A DNA stretch of 64,000 bases, taken from the NCBI GenBank assembly GCA_902599315.1, contig CACKEY010000001.1, positions 299,328-363,327 of the forward strand, written 5' to 3'. This document shows, in pieces, positions 47,589-55,949 of the stretch (the first letter of the stretch is position 1; every line of letters begins with the position of its first letter). The position numbers and the translations under genes are program-made. This DNA comes from an uncultured SAR86 cluster bacterium (GTDB lineage Bacteria; Pseudomonadota; Gammaproteobacteria; Magnimaribacterales; D2472). Under the pieces are notes generated by a model. It had not been told where the DNA came from. It searched no databases and worked only from the letters and a program-made list of their open reading frames with translations.

Positions 47589-48455
47589 CTAATTTTTAAG
47601 GTGTCGTAATGGTAAAAGGCTTCTTAGAAATCCACCATTTGAACCAAAAAGCATTGAGAGAATGCACATTGCGCCAACCGAAACAATTATTGCTGGGCCA
47701 GATGGCATATCAAAATAAAATGAGAGCATTAAACCAATGTAGCAACCTGAGATGCCAACAATTATTGAAATAATAATTAAATTATCAAGTGAGTTTACCC
47801 AAAACCGAGCGGCTGTAGCTGGAAGAACCATCATACCAATTGACATTAAGGTACCTAAGGCCAGAAAACCCGCAACTAAATTTATAACCATTAGAAATAA
47901 AAAACCATAATGTGCAGCTTCACTGGCAATGCCTGAAGATTTCAAAAACATGGAGTCCACGCATTCAATTATAAGGGGACGATATAAAATAGCTAAAATG
48001 AAAACACTTAAAGAGCTAATTATTGCAAGTAGCCATAAAGTATCATTGTCTAAAGCAAGAATATTTCCAAATAGAATATGGAATAAATCTACATTAGCTT
48101 CTTTCATTGAAATAATAAGAACACCTAATGCAAGAGAAATTAAGTAGAAAGCAGCAAAACTAGTATCTTCTTTAAGTTGCGATACGCGAGAAACCCATCC
48201 TGCTAAAGCAGCAACAATTAGACCTGCTGTTACACCACCAATTGCGAGGCCTAAAAGTGAGAGTCCGGAAATGAGGTATGCAATTGCAGCACCGGGAAGA
48301 ATAGCATGTGCCATTGCATCACCTGTTAAGCTCATTCTTCTGAGTGTCATAAAAATACCAACTGGAATGGCGCCAAAGCAAATTACAAAACTCCCTATAA
48401 ATGCTCGCCTCATAAAAGCATAATCTATGAAAGGGCTTATAAGAAAATCTATCAT
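47589..48455 (-). CDS. znuB: Zinc ABC transporter permease
   Basis: A 288-residue ABC-3 family membrane protein with about eight hydrophobic segments. Motifs include MRRAFIGSFVICFGAIPVGIF, GDAMAHAILPGAAIAYL and a late SIGMMVLPATAARFW. I start at the ATG 48455, which joins znuC by a TAA-A-ATG junction; a start at 48512 inside znuC would add 19 unneeded residues before the first membrane segment. Forms the channel with ZnuC. Confidence 0.92.
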   Translation of the reverse strand: MIDFLISPFIDYAFMRRAFIGSFVICFGAIPVGIFMTLRRMSLTGDAMAHAILPGAAIAYLISGLSLLGLAIGGVTAGLIVAALAGWVSRVSQLKEDTSFAAFYLISLALGVLIISMKEANVDLFHILFGNILALDNDTLWLLAIISSLSVFILAILYRPLIIECVDSMFLKSSGIASEAAHYGFLFLMVINLVAGFLALGTLMSIGMMVLPATAARFWVNSLDNLIIISIIVGISGCYIGLMLSFYFDMPSGPAIIVSVGAMCILSMLFGSNGGFLRSLLPLRHLKN

Positions 48456-48456
48456 T

Positions 48457-49179
48457 TTAGCTGATGCACCAAGCCGAATTTTCATCAAATGCCTCAGAAA
48501 CTTTTTTGGCATTGTCTAAATTTTCTTTTGTCAAAACCGATTTTGTTGAGCCCAAATCTATACATTCTTTTGCAAGAAGCATAGAGGTAGGACAATTATC
48601 TTTTACATATTCGAGATCATGAGTAACCATAATTATGGTTCTATTTTTATTTTGCCATTCCTTTATTACCAACGTTAAATCAGTCAGTGTTTTTGTATCG
48701 ATTGCGTTAAATGGTTCGTCTAAAAGAATAACTTGCTGATCCTGCATAAGAACTCTTGCAAATAAACTTCTCTGAAGTTGTCCTCCAGAAAGGGTATTTA
48801 TTTGTCGGTTTTCAAAACCATCTAATCCAACAGCCTCCAGAGCATTCATACATCTTTCTATTTGAGTATCAGAGAGACCACCCGAGAAACCTATCTCTTG
48901 CCAAAGTCCTGTTGAGATAAGTTCAAGTACTGTAATTGGAAAATCTTTATCCAATTTAGTTTGCTGAGGTAGGTATGCAACATTATTTGGATTTATTCCT
49001 TTAATGGAGCCTTCATATTCAGTAATAATTCCTGCAAGAACATTAAGTAGGGTCGATTTTCCAGCACCATTTGGACCAACAATAGCTAACCACTGACCTT
49101 GATTAATTGTTGCACTTAAATGATGAACTGCTGGGTGAAAATTATATGAAACAGTAAGATTTTGAATTTTAATACTCAT
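48457..49179 (-). CDS. znuC: Zinc ABC transporter ATP-binding protein
   Basis: A 240-residue ABC ATPase: Walker A GPNGAGKSTLL, Q-loop YLPQQTKLDKDFP, signature LSGGQLQRSLFARVL, Walker B QQVILLDEPFNAID and the switch histidine in MVTHDLEYV. The ABC-3 class is confirmed by the adjoining permease and binding protein. Its ATG is one base after the stop of a 39-residue membrane peptide gene, a TAA-A-ATG junction identical in form to that between znuC and znuB. Confidence 0.93.
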   Translation of the reverse strand: MSIKIQNLTVSYNFHPAVHHLSATINQGQWLAIVGPNGAGKSTLLNVLAGIITEYEGSIKGINPNNVAYLPQQTKLDKDFPITVLELISTGLWQEIGFSGGLSDTQIERCMNALEAVGLDGFENRQINTLSGGQLQRSLFARVLMQDQQVILLDEPFNAIDTKTLTDLTLVIKEWQNKNRTIIMVTHDLEYVKDNCPTSMLLAKECIDLGSTKSVLTKENLDNAKKVSEAFDENSAWCIS

Positions 49180-49180
49180 T

Positions 49181-49300
49181 TTAGGTTACCAAAAATACTA
49201 ATGTATTCATCATTATAATTATTACCAATATTAAAAATATTCGACTTGAAGTACTCCAATGCAATAAAGATTTATTCATTAGTTTTTTATCTTTTTTCAT
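49181..49300 (-). CDS. Predicted 39-residue single-span membrane peptide upstream of znuC
   Basis: A short frame, too small for ordinary gene calls, encoding a basic N-terminus (MKKDKKLMNKSLLHW) followed by one strongly hydrophobic segment from about residue 20 to 38 (RIFLILVIIIMMNTLVFLV). Positive-inside reasoning would place the N-terminus in the cytoplasm. The stop TAA is separated from the znuC ATG by a single base, exactly as znuC is from znuB, which supports real translation and coupling. It lies between the candidate zinc operator and znuC. No strong SD is visible and I recognise no family. It could be a small accessory subunit of the transporter or a coupling leader. Confidence 0.5.
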   Translation of the reverse strand: MKKDKKLMNKSLLHWSTSSRIFLILVIIIMMNTLVFLVT

Positions 49301-49489
49301 TAAAAATTAAATCATTAAGTTTATATAGATTCTTCAGACTAGCACACTTGTCAAGCATTTATACTTTTGAAGAAAGACTGTTTTATATGCATCCATGAGA
49401 TAAGTTTCCAAAAGAATTTCACTAATTTATATTACATACCTTAAACTTAATTATTTGATTTACAGATCTTTACTGAGAGGAATTCTAAA
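49301..49489. other. Divergent control region between the znu operon and the OYE gene
   Basis: A 189-base AT-rich stretch that must hold the leftward znu promoter and the rightward promoter of the OYE-family gene. The only clear element is the 21-base repeat at 49336-49356. A GAGAGGAATTC sequence just before 49490 supplies the ribosome-binding site of the OYE gene. No tRNA, hairpin terminator or further peptide is seen. Confidence 0.5.
49336..49356 (-). promoter_or_regulatory. Candidate zinc-responsive operator, copy 2
   Basis: Second perfect copy of the 21-base repeat (core GACTAGCACACTTGTC), 36 bases upstream of the small peptide gene that precedes znuC. Flanking bases differ from copy 1, so conservation is limited to the motif, as expected of a protein-binding site. 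It also contains TTGACA in the leftward direction. The dyad does not resemble the AT-rich Zur box of E. coli, so the regulator may recognise a lineage-specific site. Confidence 0.6.
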
Positions 49490-50794
49490 ATGTCTTTAAT
49501 TATGAACAGCCCATTCACCTTGCCTTGTGGCCAAGTTATTAAAAATCGAATTTGCAAAGCTGCAATGACTGAAAGAATTGCAAAAGGAAATAATTTAGCG
49601 CATCAAGGCCATATTAATCTCTATCGCAAATGGGCTGAGGGCAATATTGGTCTTTTGTTAACAGGCAACGTTATGGTTGATCGCAAAAACATGGAAGGTC
49701 CAGCGAATGTTGTGATTGATAGCCAAAATTATAAAGATCACATAGACGAATTAAAAAACTGGTCCTCTGCAGGAACAGAGGACAATACTCAATTGTGGAT
49801 GCAAATATCTCATGCAGGAAGACAAACTCCTGGAGAAATAAATTCATCTCCATCAGCACCATCAGACGTCCAATTAAAAATTCCTGGTCGTAGTTATGGT
49901 TTGCCAATTCCTATGAGCGAGGAAGAGATACTAAGTGTTATTGATAAGTTTGTTTTCACAGCAAAGATTGCTCGGGAGACTGGATTTACTGGAGTTCAAT
50001 TTCATTCAGCTCATGGATACTTGTTATCTGAATTTCTTTCACCAGATATTAATACACGAAATGATGCATGGGGCGGTAGCTTAGAAAATAGAGCAAGAAT
50101 GCATTTAGAAATCATCAAAAAATGCAGGGCAGAGGTTGGGGAAGATTTTCCAATCTCAATGAAGTTAAACTCAGCAGATTTTCAAAAAGGTGGATTCACT
50201 GAAAATGAAAGCATTGAGGTTGCAAAAAAGCTAGAGGAAGCAGGATTAGATCTTTTAGAAATTTCAGGTGGAACCTATGAGCAGCCAAAACTAATAGGTG
50301 CGGATCACATTAGCATCAATCCAGACAGAAGCGAAACAAGACGAGAAAGCACTATTGCAAGAGAAGCATATTTTCTTGAGTATGCTGACAACATTAGAAA
50401 AGCTGTAACGATGCCTTTGATGGTAACAGGTGGTTTTAGAACAAAAGATGGCATAGAAAACGCTTTACAAAGTAATATTTGTCAAATTGTAGGAGTGGGT
50501 AGACCCTTATGTGCAGATCCTTACTGCATAAAGAAAATGATGGATGAAGAGTTAGAGATGCTGCCAAGTGTTGAAAAAACTTTATCCTTAGGGCCTTGGA
50601 TTTTTTCTGCTAAAAGCCCAATTAAATTAATTCAAGTTATTAATGCGTTTGGTGCCATGGCATGGTGTTACCAGCAAATTAAAAGAATGGCAGAAGATTT
50701 GATGCCTGATAACAATCAAAAGTTATTTAACGCTTTACGAAAAGATACCAAAGCTGATAAGCAAGCGTTCAAAGATTATTTAGAAAATAATTAA
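49490..50794 (+). CDS. Old Yellow Enzyme family NADH:flavin oxidoreductase
   Basis: A 434-residue FMN-binding TIM-barrel protein. Features are SPFTLPCGQVIKNRICKAAM at the N-terminus, WMQISHAGRQTPG, the active-site region GVQFHSAHGYLLSEFLSPDINTR, GGSLENRARM and TGGFRT. The iron-sulphur and C-terminal domains of trimethylamine dehydrogenase are absent, so it is a simple OYE-like enoate reductase type. Substrate unknown. A GAGAGG SD lies about 9 bases before the ATG. The 3' end overlaps the convergent DUF411 gene by four bases. Confidence 0.85.
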   Translation: MSLIMNSPFTLPCGQVIKNRICKAAMTERIAKGNNLAHQGHINLYRKWAEGNIGLLLTGNVMVDRKNMEGPANVVIDSQNYKDHIDELKNWSSAGTEDNTQLWMQISHAGRQTPGEINSSPSAPSDVQLKIPGRSYGLPIPMSEEEILSVIDKFVFTAKIARETGFTGVQFHSAHGYLLSEFLSPDINTRNDAWGGSLENRARMHLEIIKKCRAEVGEDFPISMKLNSADFQKGGFTENESIEVAKKLEEAGLDLLEISGGTYEQPKLIGADHISINPDRSETRRESTIAREAYFLEYADNIRKAVTMPLMVTGGFRTKDGIENALQSNICQIVGVGRPLCADPYCIKKMMDEELEMLPSVEKTLSLGPWIFSAKSPIKLIQVINAFGAMAWCYQQIKRMAEDLMPDNNQKLFNALRKDTKADKQAFKDYLENN

Positions 50795-51261
50795 TTTTTT
50801 CTTACTTCTGCAAACACCCGACTGGTACCATCTTTATAAAGAATTAAAACATCATAAGGCATAAAACGATTGCCAATTTCCATACCAGGAGAGCCAACAG
50901 GCATTCCCGGGACTGATAGACCGATAGCATTGGGATGATCCTCTGAGAGAAATTGAGTTATGTATTGGCTTGGTATATGACCTTCAAAAATATAACCGTC
51001 CACTGAAACGCCTGTATGACATGATCTATATTCAGGCTTGATATTATAAGTTGCTTTTATTTCTTCAAGACTTTCATGATTTTTAGTTGTAGTGTTCATG
51101 CCGCTCATTTCTAAATGTTTAATCCATTTCTTACAACAACCACAAGTTGGAGTCTTGTGAACCAACAGCATAGTTTGAGCATTAGTGTTTGGCATTTCAG
51201 ACTCAGAAGAAAATACAGATATTGTCAGTGCAAATGTGAATGCTAAAAGGTAGATTTTCAT
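50791..51261 (-). CDS. DUF411 secreted metal-binding protein
   Basis: A 156-residue DUF411 protein with a signal peptide (residues 1-18). The family motif TPTCGCCKKWIKHL provides three cysteines, and CHTGVSVDGYIFEGHIP and GLSVPGMPVGSPGME are typical. DUF411 proteins are associated with copper handling; methionine and cysteine content fits copper binding, but no copper genes are adjacent. It is the last gene of the leftward malonyl-CoA decarboxylase-aldehyde dehydrogenase-DUF411 row. Confidence 0.85.
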   Translation of the reverse strand: MKIYLLAFTFALTISVFSSESEMPNTNAQTMLLVHKTPTCGCCKKWIKHLEMSGMNTTTKNHESLEEIKATYNIKPEYRSCHTGVSVDGYIFEGHIPSQYITQFLSEDHPNAIGLSVPGMPVGSPGMEIGNRFMPYDVLILYKDGTSRVFAEVRKN

Positions 51262-51315
51262 ATGATTAATTTAAAAATTTGTATTTGCATATTTTTTATT
51301 ATTTTTGCATATACA

Positions 51316-52734
51316 TTAAGGCATTATAACGGCTTTAGTTTCTAAGCATTCTTCTAAACCATGTATGCCGTGTTCCCTTCCGTTGCCGGAGGATTTATAA
51401 CCACCAAAAGGTGCACCAGTACCTCGTGCGCCCCCATTAATTATAACTTGTCCGGCTCTAATTTTTCTTGCAACTTTGTTAGCATGCTCTGGCTCTCCCT
51501 GAACATATCCAGCCAAGCCATATTCAGTGTCATTTGCAATCTCAATTGCTTCTTCCTCTGAATCATATTTGATAATTGATAAGACAGGACCAAAAATTTC
51601 TTCTCTGGCAATAGTCATGTCATTAGTTACGTTTGCAAACACTGTTGGTTTAACATAATAACCTTTGTCATATCCCTCCGGCTTTTCAAGACCTCCAGCA
51701 ACTAAAGTTGCGCCCTCATTAATCCCAATTTCTATCATTTTTAAGATCTTTTCATATTGAGGTTTGTTAGCAATAGGTCCAATCCTAAATTCTCCTTGAG
51801 GATCTCCAACAGAAGTACTATTTGCGGTCTGGATTGCAACCTCAACAGCTTTGTCGTAATTTTTTTTAGAAACAAGCATTTTTGTTGGTGCATTGCATGA
51901 TTGTCCTGAATTTAAAAAACAATGCCCGGCACCTCCTTTTACAGATTTTTCTAGATCTGCAACATCATCTAAAATGATATTTGAGGATTTACCGCCAAGC
52001 TCTTGATGTACTCTTTTAACAGATACTGCAGAGGCTTGAGCGACAGCTATACCAGCCTCAGTCGATCCTGTAAAAGACATCATCGCAACATCAGGATGAT
52101 CTGATAAGGCAGCACCGACTATCGGACCATATCCATTTACTACATTGAATACACCGGCAGGAACACCTGCTTTATGAAATATTTCTGCAAGCAGTAATGC
52201 GCAATATGGAGAAATCTCACTGGGTTTTAATACCATTGAACATCCTGCTGCAAGAGCAGCAGAGGCCTTGGTCGTAATTTGATTCATGGGCCAATTCCAC
52301 GGAGTAATCATTCCTACTACTCCAATAGGTTCTCTTACTAATGTGTAATCTCCTTCTTTTTTTTCAAATTCATAATCTTTTAAAGCATCTAAAGTCTCAT
52401 GTAAATTTTTGATTCCTGTGGATGCTTGAGCTTTTTGAGAAAGCCAAACCGGAGCACCCATCTCTTCTGTAATGGTTTGCACAAGATCATCATATCTATT
52501 TTCATATTCAGAAATAATATTATTTAAAAGCTCAATACGATCTTCCTTTGAAGTTAATTGATAAGTCTTAAAGGCATTTGATGCTGCCAACACTGCTTTA
52601 TTAATATCATCTTTTGTTCCGGATGAAATATGACCTATAAGCTCTTCATTTGCAGGATTAATCACTGCAATTTTTTCTTTTGATTCTGACTTAACCCACG
52701 AGCCATCTATATAAAAATTTAATTTATCTTTCAT
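51316..52734 (-). CDS. NAD(P)-dependent aldehyde dehydrogenase
   Basis: A 472-residue aldehyde dehydrogenase superfamily enzyme. The catalytic glutamate is in HQELGGKSSNI, the nucleophile cysteine in FLNSGQSCNAPTK, and the cofactor loop TPWNWPMNQI and FTGSTEAGI are conserved. The sequence does not tell the substrate. It is followed by DUF411 and preceded by malonyl-CoA decarboxylase with a 42-base gap, so a link to short dicarboxylic acid or semialdehyde metabolism is possible but unproven. Confidence 0.9.
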   Translation of the reverse strand: MKDKLNFYIDGSWVKSESKEKIAVINPANEELIGHISSGTKDDINKAVLAASNAFKTYQLTSKEDRIELLNNIISEYENRYDDLVQTITEEMGAPVWLSQKAQASTGIKNLHETLDALKDYEFEKKEGDYTLVREPIGVVGMITPWNWPMNQITTKASAALAAGCSMVLKPSEISPYCALLLAEIFHKAGVPAGVFNVVNGYGPIVGAALSDHPDVAMMSFTGSTEAGIAVAQASAVSVKRVHQELGGKSSNIILDDVADLEKSVKGGAGHCFLNSGQSCNAPTKMLVSKKNYDKAVEVAIQTANSTSVGDPQGEFRIGPIANKPQYEKILKMIEIGINEGATLVAGGLEKPEGYDKGYYVKPTVFANVTNDMTIAREEIFGPVLSIIKYDSEEEAIEIANDTEYGLAGYVQGEPEHANKVARKIRAGQVIINGGARGTGAPFGGYKSSGNGREHGIHGLEECLETKAVIMP

Positions 52735-52776
52735 GATGAAATCCTATTGGTTTGACGTTGCAAATATTTAACTATT

Positions 52777-54048
52777 TTAATGAATTTGTAGTTTCCTTTT
52801 TAGGTTTTTTATACCGTCTGATAGCTTTACTTCTTTTGATTTAAAAAATAACTCATGATTCTCTTCTAATGTGTCCAAATCATATAGGTAGTTAATCATG
52901 ATCCCTTTTGATTGATTTATTCCCTTTAAAGATAGATCAGAATTTAAATTTATTCTCTCTAAAACAGCTCCATTGCCAAGATGAAATTTAGCCACCGGAT
53001 CGTTGGGTAATCCATCTTCTCTGTCTGATTCAAGAAGATAAACTAATACTTGCTTAATCAAAGTATCCTCATCTTGATATTCATCTATAGATTTTTTTTC
53101 AAGCCACTTAGAAAAGCCAGGCATAGGTGAAAGAGTTACAAATTTATCTAAACCATCAATCTCTTTTTTAAGTTTATGAGCAACATTCCTAATCAAAAAA
53201 TTACCAAAAGAGATTCCTGATAGTCCTTCCTGACAATTTGATATTGAGTAAAAAACAGCTGTATTTATATCTTGCTCTTTTGTAATAGGCCTATCAATTT
53301 TGATAACTTCACTTATTGAATCTGGTATATTATTTGTCAGAGCAACTTCAACAAATATAAGAGGCTCATCAGGCATAAGAGGATGAAAAAAAGCAAAGCA
53401 TTTTCTATCCGCTGGAGCTAGTCTAGCCCTTAAGTCATCCCATGAATTAATCTCATGAACCGCCTCATAAGCAATTATTTTTTCTAGGATATTAGCTGGC
53501 GTTGTCCAATCTATACTTTCTAAAACTAAAAAGGATGGATTGAACCAATACTTAAATAGAATTAGAAGACTTCTATCAAAAAATTGAAGATTTGGGCTAT
53601 CTTTCTTGAGAGATCTAATTCGTTCTCTCATTCTAACAAGTTTTAGGGTCCCCTCAGAAATAGTGTTTAGTCTTCTAAAAAGCTCTCTCCATCCCGGTTC
53701 TGAAAGTTGAGAAATGATCTCAAGGTTACTTTGAGTTTTATTTTTTGTATATTCATTAGTAGCCTTCAATAAAGCTTTTTCATCAATGTCATATTTTTCT
53801 AAAACTGTATCAAAAAAATTAATAAATTCTTTATCATCAGATTCTTCAATTAAATTGGAAAGATGTTCTGCAAAAACTAGAGACGATACTTCGCCACTTT
53901 TAGACATAACTGATTCTAGAGCTTTATTTATATTTTTATGGAGAACCCCAAAACTATTTGAACGAAAATAACCTCCCTTGCGAGATCGGCTCATTAATGA
54001 TGATAATAAATTTTGAAAAAAGTTCATTTGAGATGCTGAATTTATCAT
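52777..54048 (-). CDS. Malonyl-CoA decarboxylase
   Basis: Converts malonyl-CoA to acetyl-CoA and CO2. The 423-residue protein has the helical N-terminal domain and the GNAT-like C-terminal domain with CFAFFHPLMPDEPLIFVEVAL, INTAVFYSISNCQEGLSGISFGNFLI (conserved serine/asparagine region), FVTLSPMPGFSKWL and FHLGNGAVLERIN, all hallmarks of MCD. No malonate transporter or malonyl-CoA synthetase is nearby. The long spacer upstream separates it from the divergent fhs gene. Confidence 0.9.
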   Translation of the reverse strand: MINSASQMNFFQNLLSSLMSRSRKGGYFRSNSFGVLHKNINKALESVMSKSGEVSSLVFAEHLSNLIEESDDKEFINFFDTVLEKYDIDEKALLKATNEYTKNKTQSNLEIISQLSEPGWRELFRRLNTISEGTLKLVRMRERIRSLKKDSPNLQFFDRSLLILFKYWFNPSFLVLESIDWTTPANILEKIIAYEAVHEINSWDDLRARLAPADRKCFAFFHPLMPDEPLIFVEVALTNNIPDSISEVIKIDRPITKEQDINTAVFYSISNCQEGLSGISFGNFLIRNVAHKLKKEIDGLDKFVTLSPMPGFSKWLEKKSIDEYQDEDTLIKQVLVYLLESDREDGLPNDPVAKFHLGNGAVLERINLNSDLSLKGINQSKGIMINYLYDLDTLEENHELFFKSKEVKLSDGIKNLKRKLQIH

Positions 54049-54245
54049 ATTCTGATCAATTTATACATTTTGTTCTCATTCAAAAGCTCTTAGATATAAT
54101 GATTTGAAGCATTTACTTACAGTTTTCTAGTGACTAGCAGGAGTAAAAATCAGTGCATGAAAATGTTTTTTATGTAACCATTGCTGTATTAAATATCTGA
54201 TACGGATATAAGTACATTTTTTTAAAGAAATCATAGGGGACTTTA
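54049..54245. other. Divergent intergenic region upstream of fhs
   Basis: A 197-base AT-rich gap between malonyl-CoA decarboxylase and formate-THF ligase, both transcribed outward. It ends in the AGGGGA SD of fhs. I looked for riboswitch-like paired elements and found none I could defend; an eight-base match to half of the zinc motif (GACTAGCA at 54132) is likely chance. Confidence 0.4.
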
Positions 54246-55919
54246 TTGAAAACAGACATTGAAATAGCTAGAGAAGCTAAACCAAAAAGAATTGAAGAAA
54301 TTGCTAGCTGTATTGGTATTAGCGGCGAATATCTTGAGCATTATGGTAAATTTAAAGGCAAAGTTAACCTTTCAATTAATGATGAAAAATTAAAAGATCA
54401 AGATAATGGCAAACTGATTTTAGTTACGGCAATATCTCCTACTCCCGCTGGGGAGGGTAAGACCACTACAAGTGTTGGTTTGGTTGATGGGCTTTGTCAT
54501 ATTGGCAAGAAAGCAATGATTTGCCTGAGAGAGCCAAGCCTTGGTCCATGTTTTGGAATGAAAGGTGGTGCTGCAGGTGGAGGCCATGCTCAAGTTATAC
54601 CCATGGCAGATATTAATCTTCATTTTACAGGCGATTTTCATGCTATTAGCGCGGCTCACAATTTGCTTTCTGCGCTAGTAGATAATCATATTCATTGGAG
54701 CAATGATCTTGATATTGATCCAAGAAGAATTACTTGGAAAAGAGTAGTTGATATGAATGATAGATCATTGCGTGAAGTTACATGTGGGCTAGGCGGGACA
54801 GGAAATGGAATACCCAGACAAAGTGGATTTGACATAACTGTTGCTTCTGAAATTATGGCTGTATTTTGTCTTGCAACTGATGCTGATGATCTGAAGAAAA
54901 GAATAGGAAATATAGTTATAGGTTATTCAAGATCTAATGAACCCATAAGAGCAAAACAATTAAAGGCTGATGGTGCCTTAAGTGTTTTGCTTCAAGACGC
55001 ATTTCAACCAAATTTGGTTCAAACTCTCGAGAATAATCCAGCATTTATTCATGGAGGTCCTTTTGCAAACATTGCACACGGATGTAATTCTGTCGTTGCA
55101 ACTAAAACTGCTCTTAAACTTGCTGATTATGTTGTAACAGAAGCAGGATTTGGTGCAGATTTGGGGGCTGAGAAGTTTTTTGACATTAAATGTAGAAAAT
55201 CTGACCTAAAACCTGATGCTGTAGTTTTAGTTGCAACAACTAAAGCGTTAAAAATGCATGGTGGTGTTAAAAAAGAGGATCTTGCTTCAGAGAATGTTGA
55301 CGCAGTAATAGGTGGTTGTAAGAATCTTGAGAGACATGTAAAAAATATTAGAAAATTTGGGGTTCCCGTTATAGTTGGGATAAATGATTATGTAACTGAT
55401 ACAGAAAATGAGCATGCTGCCATCATTGATTTTTGTAAAAATATGGGAGTGGCTTGCAAAATTTCTTCCCATTGGGAAAAGGGCGGCGAAGGAGCATCAG
55501 ATCTTGCGAAAGAGGTTGCAAAATTGGCCGACTCAGGAACTTCTGAATTTAAGACTTTGTATGATAATGAGATGTCTCTATGGGATAAAACTGAATATAT
55601 TGCCCAGAATATATATGGAGCCTCTGAGATAATTGCAGATAAAAAGGTGAGAAATCAATTCAAAAAGTTAGAAGATGATGGTTTTGGTAATTACCCAATA
55701 TGTATGGCAAAGACTCAATATAGCTTTTCAACTGATCCACTGCTAATGGGGGCTCCCTCAGGGCATGATGTTCCTATAAAAGAGGTGAGATTATCAGCAG
55801 GGGCAGAATTTATTGTTGTTGTTTGTGGAGACATTATGACTATGCCAGGTCTTCCAAGAATACCTGCTGCTGAAAATATAGATGTTGATGAAAATGGATT
55901 AATTCAGGGATTATTTTAA
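54246..55919 (+). CDS. fhs: Formate-tetrahydrofolate ligase
   Basis: Interconverts formate + THF + ATP with 10-formyl-THF. Start is TTG at 54246 with an AGGGGA SD about 5 bases upstream. The P-loop [15 protein letters not shown] is near residues 65-79, followed by [32 protein letters not shown], and [13 protein letters not shown]; the 557-residue length is standard. Adjacent to formate dehydrogenase and a MetF-like gene, so it probably runs in the direction of formate release during oxidation of methyl groups, while also serving purine synthesis. Confidence 0.96.
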   Translation: MKTDIEIAREAKPKRIEEIASCIGISGEYLEHYGKFKGKVNLSINDEKLKDQDNGKLILVTAISPTPAGEGKTTTSVGLVDGLCHIGKKAMICLREPSLGPCFGMKGGAAGGGHAQVIPMADINLHFTGDFHAISAAHNLLSALVDNHIHWSNDLDIDPRRITWKRVVDMNDRSLREVTCGLGGTGNGIPRQSGFDITVASEIMAVFCLATDADDLKKRIGNIVIGYSRSNEPIRAKQLKADGALSVLLQDAFQPNLVQTLENNPAFIHGGPFANIAHGCNSVVATKTALKLADYVVTEAGFGADLGAEKFFDIKCRKSDLKPDAVVLVATTKALKMHGGVKKEDLASENVDAVIGGCKNLERHVKNIRKFGVPVIVGINDYVTDTENEHAAIIDFCKNMGVACKISSHWEKGGEGASDLAKEVAKLADSGTSEFKTLYDNEMSLWDKTEYIAQNIYGASEIIADKKVRNQFKKLEDDGFGNYPICMAKTQYSFSTDPLLMGAPSGHDVPIKEVRLSAGAEFIVVVCGDIMTMPGLPRIPAAENIDVDENGLIQGLF

Positions 55920-55949
55920 TTATAATTAAAAGTTTAAGAGGAGAGAAAA

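Noticed and set aside
54132-54139. GACTAGCA upstream of fhs as a third zinc operator
   Set aside because: Only eight bases match and the other half of the dyad is missing; expected by chance in 64 kb and no zinc gene is next to it.
54049-54245. Riboswitch (folate, glycine or SAM type) upstream of fhs
   Set aside because: No set of paired stems or conserved core that I could align by eye; a covariance-model scan would decide.
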